Shown here piece after piece: positions 12,990 through 42,814 of a stretch of 64,000 nucleotides of DNA. The stretch lies in assembly GCA_037954325.1 (NCBI GenBank), contig JBBMNZ010000028.1, positions 9,717,501 to 9,781,500 of the forward strand, written 5' to 3'. A program made the position numbers and the translations under genes. The DNA is from Fistularia commersonii. Lineage: Eukaryota; Chordata; Actinopteri; Syngnathiformes; Fistulariidae. Each line of letters opens with the position of its first letter. The first letter of the stretch is position 1. The notes beneath the pieces were generated by a model. That model saw only the letters and a list, made by a program, of their open reading frames with translations. It made no database searches and was not told the origin of the DNA.

Positions 12990-15900
12990 GTAGGAAGCGG
13001 GCTTCCCTTTGTTGTTCGGTGGCGGTGAACGTCGGTCCGTGGTCCCCCCCTCTCCCCTCCCTGCCCCCCCGACCATCCCCGCCGGATGCCCCGCATCCTC
13101 CGGCGGCTCGCCCCAACGTGCCCCGCATCCTCCGGCGTGTGTCTGTTTGCCATCAATATTTGATGTGTGTGTGATCTGTGCGGCGGTTCCGGCCGTCTGT
13201 AGGCGGGTACCGGGAGTGGAGCCGCCTCGGATTACAGAGAACCGGCAAGGGGGGGGGGGGGGTCCTGGATGTGACAAACCCGTAATCTGCGGCTAATCTA
13301 ATCCCGGTTTCAACTTGCCATCGACCGGACACTGTTGGAATTAAAAATACACGCAAGGCAGGTTGACTTGCGTAAGACATGCGTAACCCCCCCCCCCCCT
13401 TCCCTCATCCACACCCCTCCAGTCTCACCCCACCCCGCTCCCCCTTCATCCATCAAAAAGGCACAGATGCTCTGCCAACCCCCCCCAACACACACACACA
13501 CACACACACACTCACACACACTCACAGCATCAACCATATTTATGCAAATGGAACTAACACACTGATTCAACGACTCTGACAGCGGTGGTTTGGTGGTGGT
13601 GGTTAGAAGTAAAGGGCTGTGTGTGTGTGTGTGTGTGTATGTGTGTGTGTGTTGGTACTACAGGTCTGTAAATAGGTCCCACTCTGCAGCGCTGATCCCC
13701 CCCCCCCACCCCTCTCGATATCCCAGGGTTCCTGGCCGGCCTTCTGCTTCCTGTTCCACGTTATGGATTATTCAGAGCCGCGAACGGCCGCTGCCACCTT
13801 CGCTACCGGTGAAAGCGAGACGGAAATAGCCGTAGAGAGGAGAGCGGTCGGCGTCCGGGCACGTCCACGAGCGTTCCGGTGTGTTTATACAGAGATATAC
13901 GGTCCATCTGCCCGCTGTTTCCTCACCAGAGGTTATTTATTCGCTGAGAGGATGTCCGAGGGCTGTTATGGGACAGGCCGAATTGAAACAACCTGCAGGC
14001 CGAGCTCTGCAAAAGCTATTACCTCCAGTCAATAGTCATTAATACCCCTGTGTTCAATCTTTGCCTCGTACCCCGTCACCCCCCGACCCCCCCGCATCGC
14101 CAGTCTCAACAGTAGCGCTAACCCAAAAAGGTGGAGCGGGGCCTGTTTGTTTACCATCGGTCGGTCACGGGCTGATGAGCGCGACAGCTACGTCCCAGAC
14201 GGGCGGCCCGGACGGCCTCGGAAGGAAGTGATGCATAACCGCAAAAAAGAAAAAAAACAGAAAGAAGGAAGAAGCGCCGGCGCCGGCCGGGAGACGAGGT
14301 TGCGACCTATATGAACGTGGGATGGTCCAGATGGTGGCGGAGGGTAGAAGATCCCCTCTACCGCGTAAAGATGACTTCCAGGTACGGAGGGGAAACAGAG
14401 ATGTAGAAGGAGGCGGCGAAATAGGAGGAGCCGAGCGCAGGTTCAGTCAGTGAAACATCCAATTAGGTGTATCGAATGGATTAGTCTCTTTGTCTGCGAG
14501 CACTTTTACACATACAGCCACACGCGCGCACACACAGTCAGACTATTTTCTTAACTAACTGTTTATTCATTCATTTGCTGACAACGTTTTTAGAATGAAC
14601 GGTTTCGCGAGGGGCGAGCCCCGACATCTCGTTTCAGTTTTGTGTTCATAGCATAATGGCAACAAATAACGTCGCGGGAAATCTCTGTTATATTCTCGCA
14701 CAAAAAAGGTCTTAATTCCAAATTATTAAGCCGTTCATTTTTATCCCTGTAGAAAATGGTGCCACGTCGCGGCGATGAGAGTAATTTCTATTAGCAGGAG
14801 CTTAAAGATCGTCGACACATCTATTCAGCCGCAACGTCGCTAATAAACACCGGCATGGGTTCGTAGAGAGGAAAAATGCATAATAATAATGCTTATCACA
14901 CTGCTATCCCTAAATGTACTTCTTTATGGTAAAAAGTCTGAATATTTAATCTGAACTGCACGACAGAGGATATTAATCAAATTAGCAGATGAAAAAAAAA
15001 AAAAGTAAATGTATACCGGCAGAGTCGTGGGGGGCAGGAACCTCGAGAGCCAAGATAGTTCGAGAAGTGCCGGGAAACTCCGGTGCAAGTCTGAATATGG
15101 AGCCGAGGGAGCGATTAGGAGTGACGGTGCCGCCGAAATACTGAAAATGAACCCGACAGCAAACACCAGAGCTGAACTTTGGAAAACAAACAAACGTAGC
15201 CGGCAAACAAGCCCCGAGGAACAGTCCACGTGTTCTTTTACGGGGATTTTACCGTTTTATCAGGACTGAGTGCCGCTAGTTTCTGTCCAGGTTTTCCTCC
15301 CGAAGCTCATATTTGACGGACGAGCTTCCGGAGCGACGCGTGTGTCGACTAAGCGTCGTCACCGATTGGACTGAGAGGAAAATCACACTGTCGTCGGGGA
15401 AAGTGTGGATTTTCTTGTGTTGTTTCTGCTCTCCAATTTGGCGTCTGAAGTTCTAGCGGTGCTCCAGCCAGTCCCAGGTGACATCGGAAGCAAGAGGCAG
15501 GGAGCGTAACCCTGGACGGGCCACAAATAGAGACACCCAACCCGTCACCCCTCCGGACAAATTTCTGGAGAAAACCTGTAGAGAGAACCTGGCGAGAATC
15601 TAGGCGGTCCGAAATGGATGTAGATTTCTTAAAGGTCAATAAATAACAAGTAGCAACTTCATTCTGTCAAGGTTCAAATAATAATGCAATGTGTAAGAAA
15701 ACGCTTCGAACACAGAAATGAACAAATAAGAAAACTGACAAAACCTCAACTGGGACATTTACAGCCTTTTAAGTCAGTGTTTATCCATAATCCTGACTGA
15801 TGTTCAGAAATAAAATTGCAGCCAAAGTCCGGAAGGTATGAAGAACAAAATAACTTGAAATGTGATGGGGCAAAGCACCGACGGAAGTAAAACCACTTAT

Positions 15901-18030
15901 CAAACAGGCGGATGGTTAATACGAGAGGTACCATCGCATCTGTCTGTGTGCGCGAGTGCGTGCGCATGTGTGTGTGTGTGTGTGTGTGCATTTAAACGAA
16001 CAAGCTACTTAAAGATGTTCTGATGGCCCTTTGGACGAACGTTAACGCCATTCTCTCCTACGCTAACAGCCTCTACAGCGAGTTAAGGGTGAATATTAAA
16101 TGGGTAAAATACAAAATGGTACACATAATCAGTCCTGCAAACAGAAGGCTGCTGGATATTGGAGTCCTAAATCAACACAAAAAGACGGGACATCGATGCT
16201 CAACCTGACCGAGGCAGCCGGTTGGACGAGCAGGGGTCACAAGGAGGGAAACTCAAAGGAAGCCAAACGGGAAGTGGATGAAATGTCGCCGATTACAAGC
16301 CGATCCTAGAAAGTCACCCGATAAACTAGATCAGCCGCCGACGGCTGGACTCCGAAGACCTTCAGTCATGTGACTCCACCTGCTCCTCCATGTGTTTCCA
16401 CCTCCTTCCTCCCTGAGTGCCGGAAGACGTCCCGGAATCCCTTTGGTTTCTCACAGTTGATCCCCTTCTTCGGACTCTAATATCCGAAACCCCTCGCTGC
16501 CATTTGGAACCGAGGAAGGTGTCTGGACCCCCGGACAAGATTTATCGACAAGAACCAGAACCGTGACCTGGACCAGGACCGGACCGGGACCGGGAGGATG
16601 TCCACAGGCGAGTAATACGCTTGAGTGTCTCCGTCTGAAACTGGAAATCGGGCGATGACAAACTACTCGATGTCACAGGGGAACGACAAGAACAACAGGG
16701 AGAGACCAAAAGTGATGGGAGGAGCCGGGAGGAGCCGCAGATGACTCAGCAGGAAATACAAGCCGAAACAGAATATTAAAACGACGCTCAAATGTGAGGA
16801 CTTCAGGGAAAGCCGTGCTGAGGGGGTTGTTATTATCTTCTGGGAATGCGTTGTTTTCCTCTTTCATGGGATGGGATGGAGCCAATCAGAGCCGGCGATG
16901 GGCAGGACGTGGATCCTCCGCACAGGGAGAGCCTGTCGATTGGATTTGTGCGTTTTTGAACGTCCAATCGGGTTTTTTAAAAATGAAACCCACCTGCCTG
17001 GGAGGGGAAACCAGTTCCCCCCCGCTATCCATTCACAACCTGAGAATCAAGCAGGCTCATATTTAACGCCTTCTCATCCCGGCGAGTGATCCGGTGTGGA
17101 ATGATGACACGGGCCTGCAATAAATCACAGTTTTGCGACCGGCGGGTTTTATTTTATCATCTGGCGTTTCAAGCCGCACGTCTCTGTAACTCCCGGCCCG
17201 GCCGGGTCGCGTGATTCATCCTGTCCGGGACGGATCCGGCATACAGATTTCAGATTCCTGCACATAATCCCCAAGAAAAACCTGCCCCTTCAGTGCTTTT
17301 CATCAATTCCACCTCCACCTCCACCCTTTCGCGGGACCTCCGTTGGCTCTTTTTCTATTATTTCTTTATTATTATGATTTTTACTGTCATTTTCCACGAC
17401 AGACAGAAAGCGGTTGGAATTCCTAGCCGAGAGATTCCGAGCCGGAAAGGCGACAGCAGCGTCTCGAGCTTGAGAGGCGCCGCAGGCTGTCTCCGGAGTT
17501 GTTATTCCAACGGAGCTCCTGCTCTAATCTGTCCTGGATTTGTTGTTTTCCTCGCCCAGCTGCGTTCACCTGAGGGCGGATCCCAATATGTCATCTCTGC
17601 ACCAGTCAGAAAATGATCCCTTCATCACGAGGGGGATACAAACCCCGACGTCTCGGCTGCTTTATCGCCCCGCCGGCCGGACCGGGGACGTCTTGGCCGG
17701 GAGGAGGCGTTTATCTGCCCGTGCAAATAACGGCTGCTCGGCGTCCTGCTTCCAGGGTTTTATTTTTATGGCGTGAACTCTATTGTGGATGCTGCTATTC
17801 TTATAACATGCAAATAAGCAGGAACCACATTAGAGGATAACAAGAACCGGGATTGGATCCAGAGATCCAGAGATACGTCCCGATCCCAGAGGACTGATGT
17901 CACCTAAAGTCTGAGTTCAACAGGAAGTGATTCCCTGAGATTTTTAAAAAGGCTGTCGCTAAATGCTAATTTGACATGTTTTCCTCTAGATTTAGCATTT
18001 GATTCCACCAATCAACCGACTTCTCTCTGT

Positions 18031-18140
18031 ATGTTCACTCTGCGTTCTCCGTCTTCCTCCCCACATTAGGGTCCACTCTAAATTGTCCCGAAATGTGAAT
18101 GAGAGAGTGAATGTTTGGATGTCGGTGATTGACAGTTGGC
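18031..18140 (+). repeat. Dispersed teleost repeat family, copy C
   Basis: GTTCTCCGTCTTCCTCCCCA ... CACTCTAAATTGTCC-GAAATGTGAATGAGAGAGTGAATG ... TGATTGACAG. Confidence 0.65.
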
Positions 18141-18298
18141 CCGTATAAATTGGAAATAAATATTTTTTGCTTTGTTTTTGTTTTTCATGCTTCATTGTTT
18201 AATGTTCTGAGTAAGAAACTGTTAAGCTCTTTGCATTTGTTCCAGACTCTACATCGGTATGCACGACATATTCAGGGGAATATTTGCTATTTGCTTGT

Positions 18299-18306
18299 TT
18301 GTGTGT

Positions 18307-18353
<47 letters not shown>

Positions 18354-18360
18354 TGTGTGT
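18299..18360. repeat. (TG)n, interrupted
   Basis: About 60 bp of TG with two single-base interruptions. Confidence 0.95.
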
Positions 18361-18550
18361 GCGCTCTTTGGTGCAACAAGGATTTTTTTTTTTCCCTCCC
18401 ATTTGATTTTATTATCAGATTACTCATCATGTTCTTGAGCATTGACCTTTTCAGGTTCCACTCAGGAGGTTGTGTTTTTAATGCGGTTTCTGTCAGTTAG
18501 CAGGAAGACAGACATTTCATAAAAACTCACCCAGTTGTCCTCGCCAACCG

Positions 18551-18765
18551 TTTGGAACCAATCCCAGGCGACGCTGGGGCGAGAGGCGGGGCTTAATCGG
18601 GATGTATTGGCTGTCAATCACAGGACAGGATGTAGAGACATCCAATTCATTCATTCCCTCTCATTCACAGCAACGGCTAATTTACAGTTTCCAATAAAAT
18701 TACTGACTGTATTTTGGATTGTGGGAGGATGATGGAGAACATGAGGAGAATCCTTGGGCAATGGA
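18551..18765 (-). repeat. Dispersed teleost repeat family, copy D, full-length-like
   Basis: Reverse orientation: CCAATCCCAGGCGACGC, GCGAGAGGCGGGGCTTAA, CTGTCAATCA, ATTCATTCCCTCTCATTCAC, GATTGTGGGAGGATGATGGA. It holds nearly every segment of the family consensus. Confidence 0.65.
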
Positions 18766-19424
18766 GGGGAAACACAGTAAACAGCTGATGTTACTGTAGT
18801 GAGCAGATTCTCTAATTTGGCCCCATATGAACGTCACTGTTGCACCAGTTTAGGCCCCCGGGTGTTTTGTTTCCTCTGCGTCCCCCAGGTGAATACTTGT
18901 TTTCAGTTTGCGTCACCATGGCAACTGCAAATGAACCCCCCCCTCCCCGCCCCCTTCCAGTCTGGGATCAGTGGACGAGATGTTCCCCGTGGTGTTTACC
19001 AAACACACACCTGACGCGTCTCGCCGCCGGGCATTGAGCTGATCCCATGTTCCGCGGGGTTCCGCGGGGTTCCGTCGTGTTCTGGACAACCGTCAGTCAT
19101 TCGGATGCCACAGAACCCGTAACCGCTAGCAACGCGGCATTTGGTTGTTGACGGGTGGTTGGTTTGTTGGTTCCAAATGCCAAATGTAATACGGATCTAT
19201 CTGTTTGTCCACAGATTGTGGAAGTAATTCTTAGTTTTGGTTTTTGGGGCCAGATAAGGAGAAAATCTAGAAAATCCCTGCTGACATCTATATTTTTAAT
19301 AGTTGAATAATTTCTTGCTGTACTGATAACCCACTTACTACTAACAGCTAAGACAATTTATATTTCATTATATTTCTTATTCTTCCTCCTTTCCACTATT
19401 ATCTATTACTGTTATGTTTTTACT

Positions 19425-19490
19425 TGAAACTCTGGCACAACAATTTCCTTCGGGATTAATAAAGTTGTTCTCATCTCATCTCATCTCATA
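19425..19490 (+). mobile_element. Non-LTR retrotransposon 3' tail
   Basis: ACAATTTCCTTCGGGATTAATAAAGTT followed by (CTCAT)n. Such a 3' end with a short tandem tail is typical of fish LINE/SINE copies. Confidence 0.55.
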
Positions 19491-21423
19491 TTGCACCCTA
19501 ACAATCCCTGTCCTTTGATTGGTCCATTGTAAAGATGGTTAATGGACTCGGATTAGGATTATCTCTGGTGAACTGTGCTAACATCTGGATGTGATGTATG
19601 GAGTTTTAAGTTAACGAACAAAAGAAATGAGGTTCTGTGATTGAATCTGAAAACGTTGTCTGGAACTCGGCGAGGCCTCCTGTGTCCGGCCCTGGTTTTC
19701 GTCCCAGCTGCGAGATTTAGACCGTGACCTTGCCCGCCGGCGTCTCCTCTGCGCGGTCGGCCGGTGACCTCGCCGGTCGGCGGGTCCGTATCGATCCCAG
19801 GCAGCGCGGCAGTCAATGGAGCATCTGTGGGAGGTGTTGTGTTTCCCTCCCTACGCTCGCAGCGCGTGACGGCGGCGCGGCGGCTCGTCCACGTGTCCCC
19901 CCCCCCCCGCCGCCGCCGCCGCCACGTTCCTCGAGGCTTGTTTGTCTGCGAAAGATTTGGGGGGAAAGGCGTCCGAAGCCCTGCTGACTGGCTGCTGCTG
20001 TGTCACTTTCAACCCACCGTCCTTTTTCTCTGATTATTCCCCTCTTTTCTTCTCTATCTGTCTAAGCTCCAAGGCAATGTCAGCATCCCTCCTGCCAACC
20101 CCCCCCCCTCCCTCACTCTTTTTGCACAATCACTCTTTCCTTCCGTCCGTCTGGCTCCCGCCCCCCCGCCCCTTACGCTGGTATTTGAGGACAACGTGTT
20201 TTGTGCCAGACAGCCATTCCTCAGATTGAGACATCCTGTTTTTTTTTTTTTTTTAAGTTGTCCAGACAGATTTACTACCTTAATGGGGGGGTTAGGGGCG
20301 GGGCCGAGGTCAGGCGGGGGGCCGGCGGGGCATCCTGCCATACCTTTTTTTTTCCAATTATTGATCACTCCCGCATCCTCCCGGAACCGAGACGGATGGA
20401 AAGATGGACCGGAGTCTTTCCTTGAGAACTGACACACCTCCCACGTGCGACTGCCAGCTTTTCAAAATAAAACAGACAAAAACCGCAAAAGAGAAAACAC
20501 AAAGAGAACGCGGGGGTTCTCAGACATGTCTCTGCCTAATGTGATTGATTGATTGATGGCTGTGAGACAAGCGGACTCATAAGGCAGCCATTTTTTTTTT
20601 CAAGGGGGAGGGCTGTCACTCAGTGCACAAAGCCCCACGCTGACGTTTCACAGAGCGACATACATCAACAGATCAATAGTCCTTGGCGTGCCTTGACAGG
20701 CCCCCTTGGTGGAGAAATAGTGCCTGGTCTTCACAAGGACAAGGAGTGTGTGCCGACCCCGCCGCCATTGTCCTGCCGGTGATCTATCCTCCGGCGGCGC
20801 CGTTGCCACCAAGGGGAAGCGTTCAGAAGAGGATCTGTGTTACTCGCCACTGGTTTGTCTCCCGTGGGTCCGGGAGGCAGTCGGCGCGAGGAGCTGAGCG
20901 CTGACCTGCTTTTATTTAGACAGAATGGGATCAAAAATAAAGACTGCGTTCTATTAAAAAAAAAAAAAAAAAAAGAGGCACCCAGATTGAAAACGTCTGG
21001 TTCCACCTTTGACGGGATCTTGAACAGATGGCTTTTTAAAAAAAAAAAAAAAAAAAAAAAACGCTTCCTGTCACCGTGATTTCAAACCTGGACCCCCGCT
21101 GCATTTCTTTCACCCGCTTCTGTCATTTTGATTTTACCGTGAAACTCCGTCGCCGTGGAGATTCTGCGCCGCCGTGTTGTGGCTCCCCGCCCTCCGGGTC
21201 TCCCTCCGACCGTGTCCGAACCTACGATCCGCAAAAGCTGGCTCGCTCTCTCTTCCGAAGGGGCTGATGTCTCCTCTTCTTCCTCCCCTTCCGCTTTGGC
21301 TTTTGTGAAGTGGGTCTTAAATTTCACTTGGAGTGCCGTTAAAGTCTTAGAGAACCAGCTGCGTGAAGCCTCTTATCGACCGCCGGCGAAGATCCCCCCG
21401 CTGTCCAGGTCGTAGTTCTCCAT

Positions 21424-21521
21424 GATAAATCTTATCTTGGCCACTGGACCTGGTTAATTTCTTCTCTCGCGAGACGTTTTCGAGAAATTAACCAGGCCCT
21501 GCCGCCGAGATAAGATTTATC
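21424..21521 (+). other. 98-bp imperfect palindrome, strong predicted hairpin
   Basis: Two 39-nt arms (21424-21462 and 21483-21521) match in 34 of 39 positions, one mismatch becoming G:U in RNA. The 20-nt loop holds the perfect palindrome TCTCGCGAGA. No ORF. Could be a pri-miRNA-like hairpin, a cruciform or a small palindromic element. Confidence 0.6.
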
Positions 21522-22009
21522 AAGGGCCTCTTATTGACCGACTCTGCTTTTTTTTTTTTCCCTCCTAAGGACGAGCTAATCGGAGCAGAACCCGGTGCTG
21601 ATGCGGCGGAGGAACCGCGGCCTGCAGAGGACCGAGCTTCGCCCCCGCCGGCTGGCCTTTCTTGGACGGAGCTGAAGGTCGCGCGTGCACTTGCAGGAGC
21701 CAACCCGCCCTCCGCTGCCAGGTGGCTCCAAAAGGAAACCCCCGCACCCGGTGTCCTCGCCTCGGCATGGCCCAGACCCCCGGGGGCCCGGCTCACTGAA
21801 GGCAAGGAGCTCCTTTTGTGTTTTTACTTTCCGAGCGGGAGAAACGCTTGAACCAAAAACAACATCTCCTTGCCTGATCTGATCTGTTTGCCGACACACT
21901 GGAAGAAGACGGAGAACATTTGAGACGCATCATGATCAGGTGCATGTCTTCTATCAGAAGAATATTTGAAATGTCTTAGAGGCACTTAGAGGATGCCGAT
22001 TTTACAGTG

Positions 22010-22475
22010 CTGAGGTTACCAGTTGATGATTGGTCGATCAATAGTTAATGACTAGTTGATGGTTGGTTGCTGAGTTCTTGGTGATTAGCTGATTAGTGGT
22101 TGATGACAAGTTGATCATTGTTTGATTGCTTTTTTGATGATTAGCTGATGTCCTCTTGATGATTAGCTGATGACTTCTTGATGATTGGTTGATGAGAAGT
22201 TGATGGTTGGTTGATGACTTCTTGATGATTGGTTGATGACTAGTTGATGATTAGCTGATGACCACTTGATGATCGGTTGATGACAAGTTGATTATTGGTT
22301 GATCACTTCTTGATGATTTGTTGATGACTTCCTGATGATTGGTTGATGACTCGATGATAATTGGTGGATGACTTCTTGATGATTGGTTGATGATTTTTTG
22401 GGGTTTTGGTTGATGACTTTTTCGATGATTAGCTGATGACCAGCTGATGATTGGTTGACGACAAGCTGATGAAAC
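22010..22475. repeat. Degenerate minisatellite with TTGATGATTGG-type units
   Basis: About 450 bp of irregular 11- to 22-bp units such as TTGATGATTGGTTGATGACT, with drifted copies (GATTAGCTGATGAC). Units vary and have no spacers. Confidence 0.85.
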
Positions 22476-23115
22476 CTTGGAGATCGGCTTCTTTTGAACA
22501 CCTGAGTATATGCCAGCCAAGGCACTTCTGAAATGGACCTTCACTTTAATGACACATGATGAAGACACTTTGCTCAGCCGCTCTCAGAGAACTACAATAA
22601 AAAGGTTATTCAAACTGTTGCATCCCGCACTGTGTCCGAAATGCCGGGACCTCCGCGTTCCGCCCCATTGCTGCCGGCGGGGTCACAAATCCAAGGTCAT
22701 CTCCTGCACTTCTATGAAATTGGGCCGAGCGTCCGGCCGTTTTGACGGTAAGAAGGGTCTCCGCCGGCTCGGCGCGACCTTCAAGAAATTAGTTCCGCTT
22801 AATCCGCCATGACCTTGGTGATGAAAACGTTTTGTAGCAAACCAGGACAAAGAGGTACGGCGGTGGCGGATGCGTGCGTGCCCTGGAAGGATCCCTGGCC
22901 GTTCCTGCGATGTGACCGGACCTTTTTTTCTTGATTTTACGACGCGGCTGGCAGGGTGGGAGTGGATAATGTGCACTAAAGGAATTCGTGGTATCAGACG
23001 AGCCAATGATCTATCAAGGACGACCCAACTCTTTATGGCTTACCACCTGCCAGAAAGTTGATTGGCGCGGATTTGACGTTCTTGTGCTCACATTTCATTG
23101 CGTTCCGTTTTGCAG

Positions 23116-23287
23116 GGAAAGCGAGAGCGGCGGCCGGTCGCTCTCCGGCCTCCTGCACCGTGCCTCCTCGCCCTCTCTCGGGCAAAAACGCTCCACTTAC
23201 CCGGGCGCCGTCTGACACCCGGGGGCGGCGAGGAGAGCTGCGCTGTTATTGGCCGACTGCTGGCGCGAGTGCGATGCAGATTGGAGG
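23116..23287 (+). other. syt3: syt3 5' UTR part of first coding exon
   Basis: Lies between the acceptor TTCCGTTTTGCAG at 23115 and ATG 23288. GC-rich. It holds one upstream ATG at 23274 that opens a 44-codon frame overlapping the true start. Confidence 0.6.
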
Positions 23288-39655
<16,368 letters not shown>

Positions 39656-42600
39656 AACCGTGAGTCTTTGGCGCTCCGAGCGGCCGATCGCAGCCCCCCC
39701 CCCCCCCCCCCCCGACCCCTGACCCCCCGCCCACCCTGCTAACGGGGGGCGACTCTGGCGTGATTTTTCCGGGAAAAACACACCGTCTTTGAAAGCAGCG
39801 CTCGGCTGATACAGTGGAAGCTATCAGGTGTACAAACTCGGAGGCAGGAGCATCTGTATAGCAAGATATTATGGGTTATGTAACCCCCGCCCCTCCCCCT
39901 GTGCTTAAAGTACTGTGTACTGTTTACACCCCTCCTTCTAACTCCGCCCCCTCTCCGTTACCTCGTCTCTCCGTAGGGTCCTGATCATCTCTCCGGCTCC
40001 AGACTCTCCCCCCTGTCTTTCTTCTCATCTGTGAATAATTCTCTCCATCCAAGACAGAGAAGCGGAGACGCCGCTTGGCGTCCCGGCCGCCTCGCTCCCG
40101 CCGCCGCCGCCGACTCCTCAGAGGCCGGAGGGAGGAGGGAAGGGGGAGGGGACAGGGAGGGGGCGGGGTAGGATCCATCACAAGCTACACTCTCGAACAT
40201 CAGATCGCACATTTGCAAACACGGGATCGGAGTTAGGTGCACACCGAAGGGGGGGGGGGGGGGGGCTAAGGAGACAATACACACACGCCTACACACACAC
40301 GGTTTGTAGTATGTGCATAGTCCATGTGTGCTTCTGAGTAGTGTAGTATCTCATCTAGGAGGACTAGGACGTGTCTCAAAACAGGAAAACAAAATAAGTA
40401 TTGGAATGAAAAAATTAATAAAAATAGTGAGAGTGACAACATAAACGAAGCCATCCCCCGAATGGTCATTTTCAACCAGGACCAAAGGTTTGCGTCCTCA
40501 CAGACCGCAGAGGAAGAAGAAGATGAAGACAAAGAGGATCCCTGGGTTGATATTTTTCTTGGGTGTCCAGTACTTGCTGTACTATAGAAGAAAAAAAAAA
40601 AACCCAGCAGGAGAAAATAGTCGCTCAGCCATCCTGGACGTACCACGGTGTCTGACCCCCCCCATCCCCACCCCCAGAGCCCGGTGATCTTTATTGATGT
40701 CAGAGGGGTTGGGGGGGGGGGGAGGACCGAGGACAGACTCGCCGCTCTCAGCATGTTACCTTCAAGTCTGTCTGTCTTCGTCACGCTACCTTTTTCGGAC
40801 CTTTTTCTCCCGCACCCGCCGGAGGACCATTCCCCAAGGGAAGGACACTTTATCTCATTTTCAGGTCTTTTATTCCATCACTCTGGGACTTTTCATTTTT
40901 TTCTCCAGAAGTCACCGTCCACCTTTGACTGAGGAAAATATTATCCCCCCCCCTCCTCTTTCTCCCTTACAACCAGACTCTAGAAGGCCACACCTATGTG
41001 TTGCTTTTATCCGTGTGCATTTTTGTGTTTGTGGGCGTTTGTTTTGTACCTGTGCACATCCGTATGCGTGCGTGCGTGCGTGCGTGCGTGCATGCACGTG
41101 CCTCTGTCACTGTGACCCTGCGTGCTCGTCACCCCGCCCCCTGTACCCTCCTCGTCCTCGGCCCCGGGGTCCACAGGCATCCACAGACGCCAAAAGTGTC
41201 TTCTGTCCCACGTCTTCACAAGGAGCCATTGAGCGCGCGTGCATGTGCGTGCACGCGTACGTGTGTGTGCGTGTGTGTGTCTGCGTGAGTGTGTACTATA
41301 CGTGCCTCATTGCACTAGGTGGGGAAACACTGTCTCTCATAGACATTAGTTTGTACTCCATCTATGTCGTCTCTGGAATCAGCTGCCAATCATTCTCTAA
41401 CCCTCTGCCTGATGTAAGTAACTGTGTTGATCGTGTACTTCTTTCGGTAGTTTGTGTACTGTTTGTCCAAAGGGGAACAAAAAAAAAAAAAAAATCTGAT
41501 GACTGACAATGAAACTGTTGGGTGTGTTTTGATTCAATGTGAGAGAAGGAACACAAAAAAAAGAAAAGTAAAAAAAAAAAAAAACAACCAAAAAAAAAAA
41601 AAAGTCATTCGTCACTAATAGATGAGGCCGTGTCCTCTGAGGGAAGGGACGGAGGAGGAAGTGCCGCCCTGCACTTCCTGTGTAAACAGTCCGACGAGGC
41701 CAAGTCCGCGAGTACCTCGGTTACGTCCGCCGCGGTTCCCGCTCGTCCTCCCTCCTCTCGGGGCCGGGGCTTCTCGGTCTGGTGGGGGGGCAGCTAGAGA
41801 GACAGTTGGCACGGAGGCGGTACAGATGTGCCCACTCCAACCCCCCCATCACAACTGGAGGATTATTGATCGGCTTGTACGAGTAGATATGATATTGATC
41901 CATTGGTATAGCGGTACCCCCAACCCCCACCCCCTCCCCACTCCTCCTTCCCTCCCCTGATTGACCCCTGTGTTACTGCCTGGTTACAGATTACCAACCT
42001 CATCACCCCCCCCTCCCTACTCACACACACACACACACCCTTTCTGTCCATCCAATCCCCTCCAACTATCCTCCACTTTTATTTCCCCCCACGTGTTCGC
42101 CCGACCCGCCCCGACGCCCCCGCCCCACCCCGCCCCACCGCCACCTCCTCTCTCGCCGTCTTCTCGTGTTTCGTGCCGTTCCGAATGGTCATGGGGTTTG
42201 CATGCTTATATTAACATGAATGATGTCAACCTGATGCAATGAAAACATTATTATACGTGACGCTTTGAGGATGAGCCGGTTACTAATCCGACTAACCAGG
42301 ACTAGAACTCAGACCGAGCAGTCGTCTTTATCGCCGTCCTCGAACAACCACGAGAGTTAACATCATCTATGCTGTACTTATCTCTCCGAAACCGCTCCTC
42401 CTCCTTTTTTTTTTTCCGATTCCTCGGTTGTTTTTATATATATAAATATATATATAATGATATAATTTATTCAAGAGATTTACTTTTTTAATTGGTCAGT
42501 ATCTGAGCAGGCGTTCAGTCAGGAGGCTGTTTCAGGTCCCGGGACGGTTGGATAGTGTGGACGTGACTCATGGAAATAAATGATATGTATCATCCAGATG
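39656..42600 (+). other. syt3: syt3 3' UTR, extent inferred
   Basis: No coding potential follows the stop. The stretch has C- and A-rich runs, (GTGC)n and TG repeats around 41060-41290, A-rich stretches at 41478-41605 and an AT-rich end. The first well-placed AATAAA, followed by GT-rich sequence, is at 42575. That the transcript reaches there is inference. Confidence 0.5.
42575..42580 (+). terminator. Candidate polyadenylation signal of syt3
   Basis: AATAAA with T/G-rich sequence 20-40 nt downstream (TGCGTGTCTCTTCTTTT). Confidence 0.45.
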
Positions 42601-42751
42601 CGTGTCTCTTCTTTTAGGGGGGGCGGGGGCACCTGGACGGGAGCAACCTGAACTTTTTGCGGCACCAACACACCACTCTGCATTAAGCGGCCCGTAGTCA
42701 TGCAGCTGCCTTTTCATGAATTCTTCATCACGGCTGCTGTTTTGCCTAAAT

Positions 42752-42753
<2 letters not shown>

Positions 42754-42786
<33 letters not shown>

Positions 42787-42814
42787 AGCACCCCTGCCCC
42801 CCCCCCCCCCCCCC
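42754..42814. repeat. Poly(A) then poly(C)
   Basis: 30 A at 42754-42783, then about 16 C ending near 42814. Confidence 0.9.

Larger units (their letters stand above)
12990..23115 (+). other. Presumed syt3 intron 1
   Basis: About 10.1 kb if the 5' exon is right. It holds repeat copies C and D, a LINE tail at 19425, long A and T runs (20955-20974, 21039-21061), the hairpin at 21424 and the minisatellite at 22010. No coding exon recognised. Confidence 0.5.

Noticed and set aside
12421..13277. Several long overlapping frames near the candidate syt3 promoter
   Set aside because: All arise from GA, CCG and G/C-rich low complexity, open on both strands at once.
22010..22475. CRISPR-like repeat array
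   Set aside because: Units are irregular and contiguous with no unique spacers; the host is eukaryotic.
40694..41506. 270-codon frame in the syt3 3' UTR
   Set aside because: Crosses poly(G), TG and (GTGC)n repeats; cysteine/valine/arginine runs are repeat translations.
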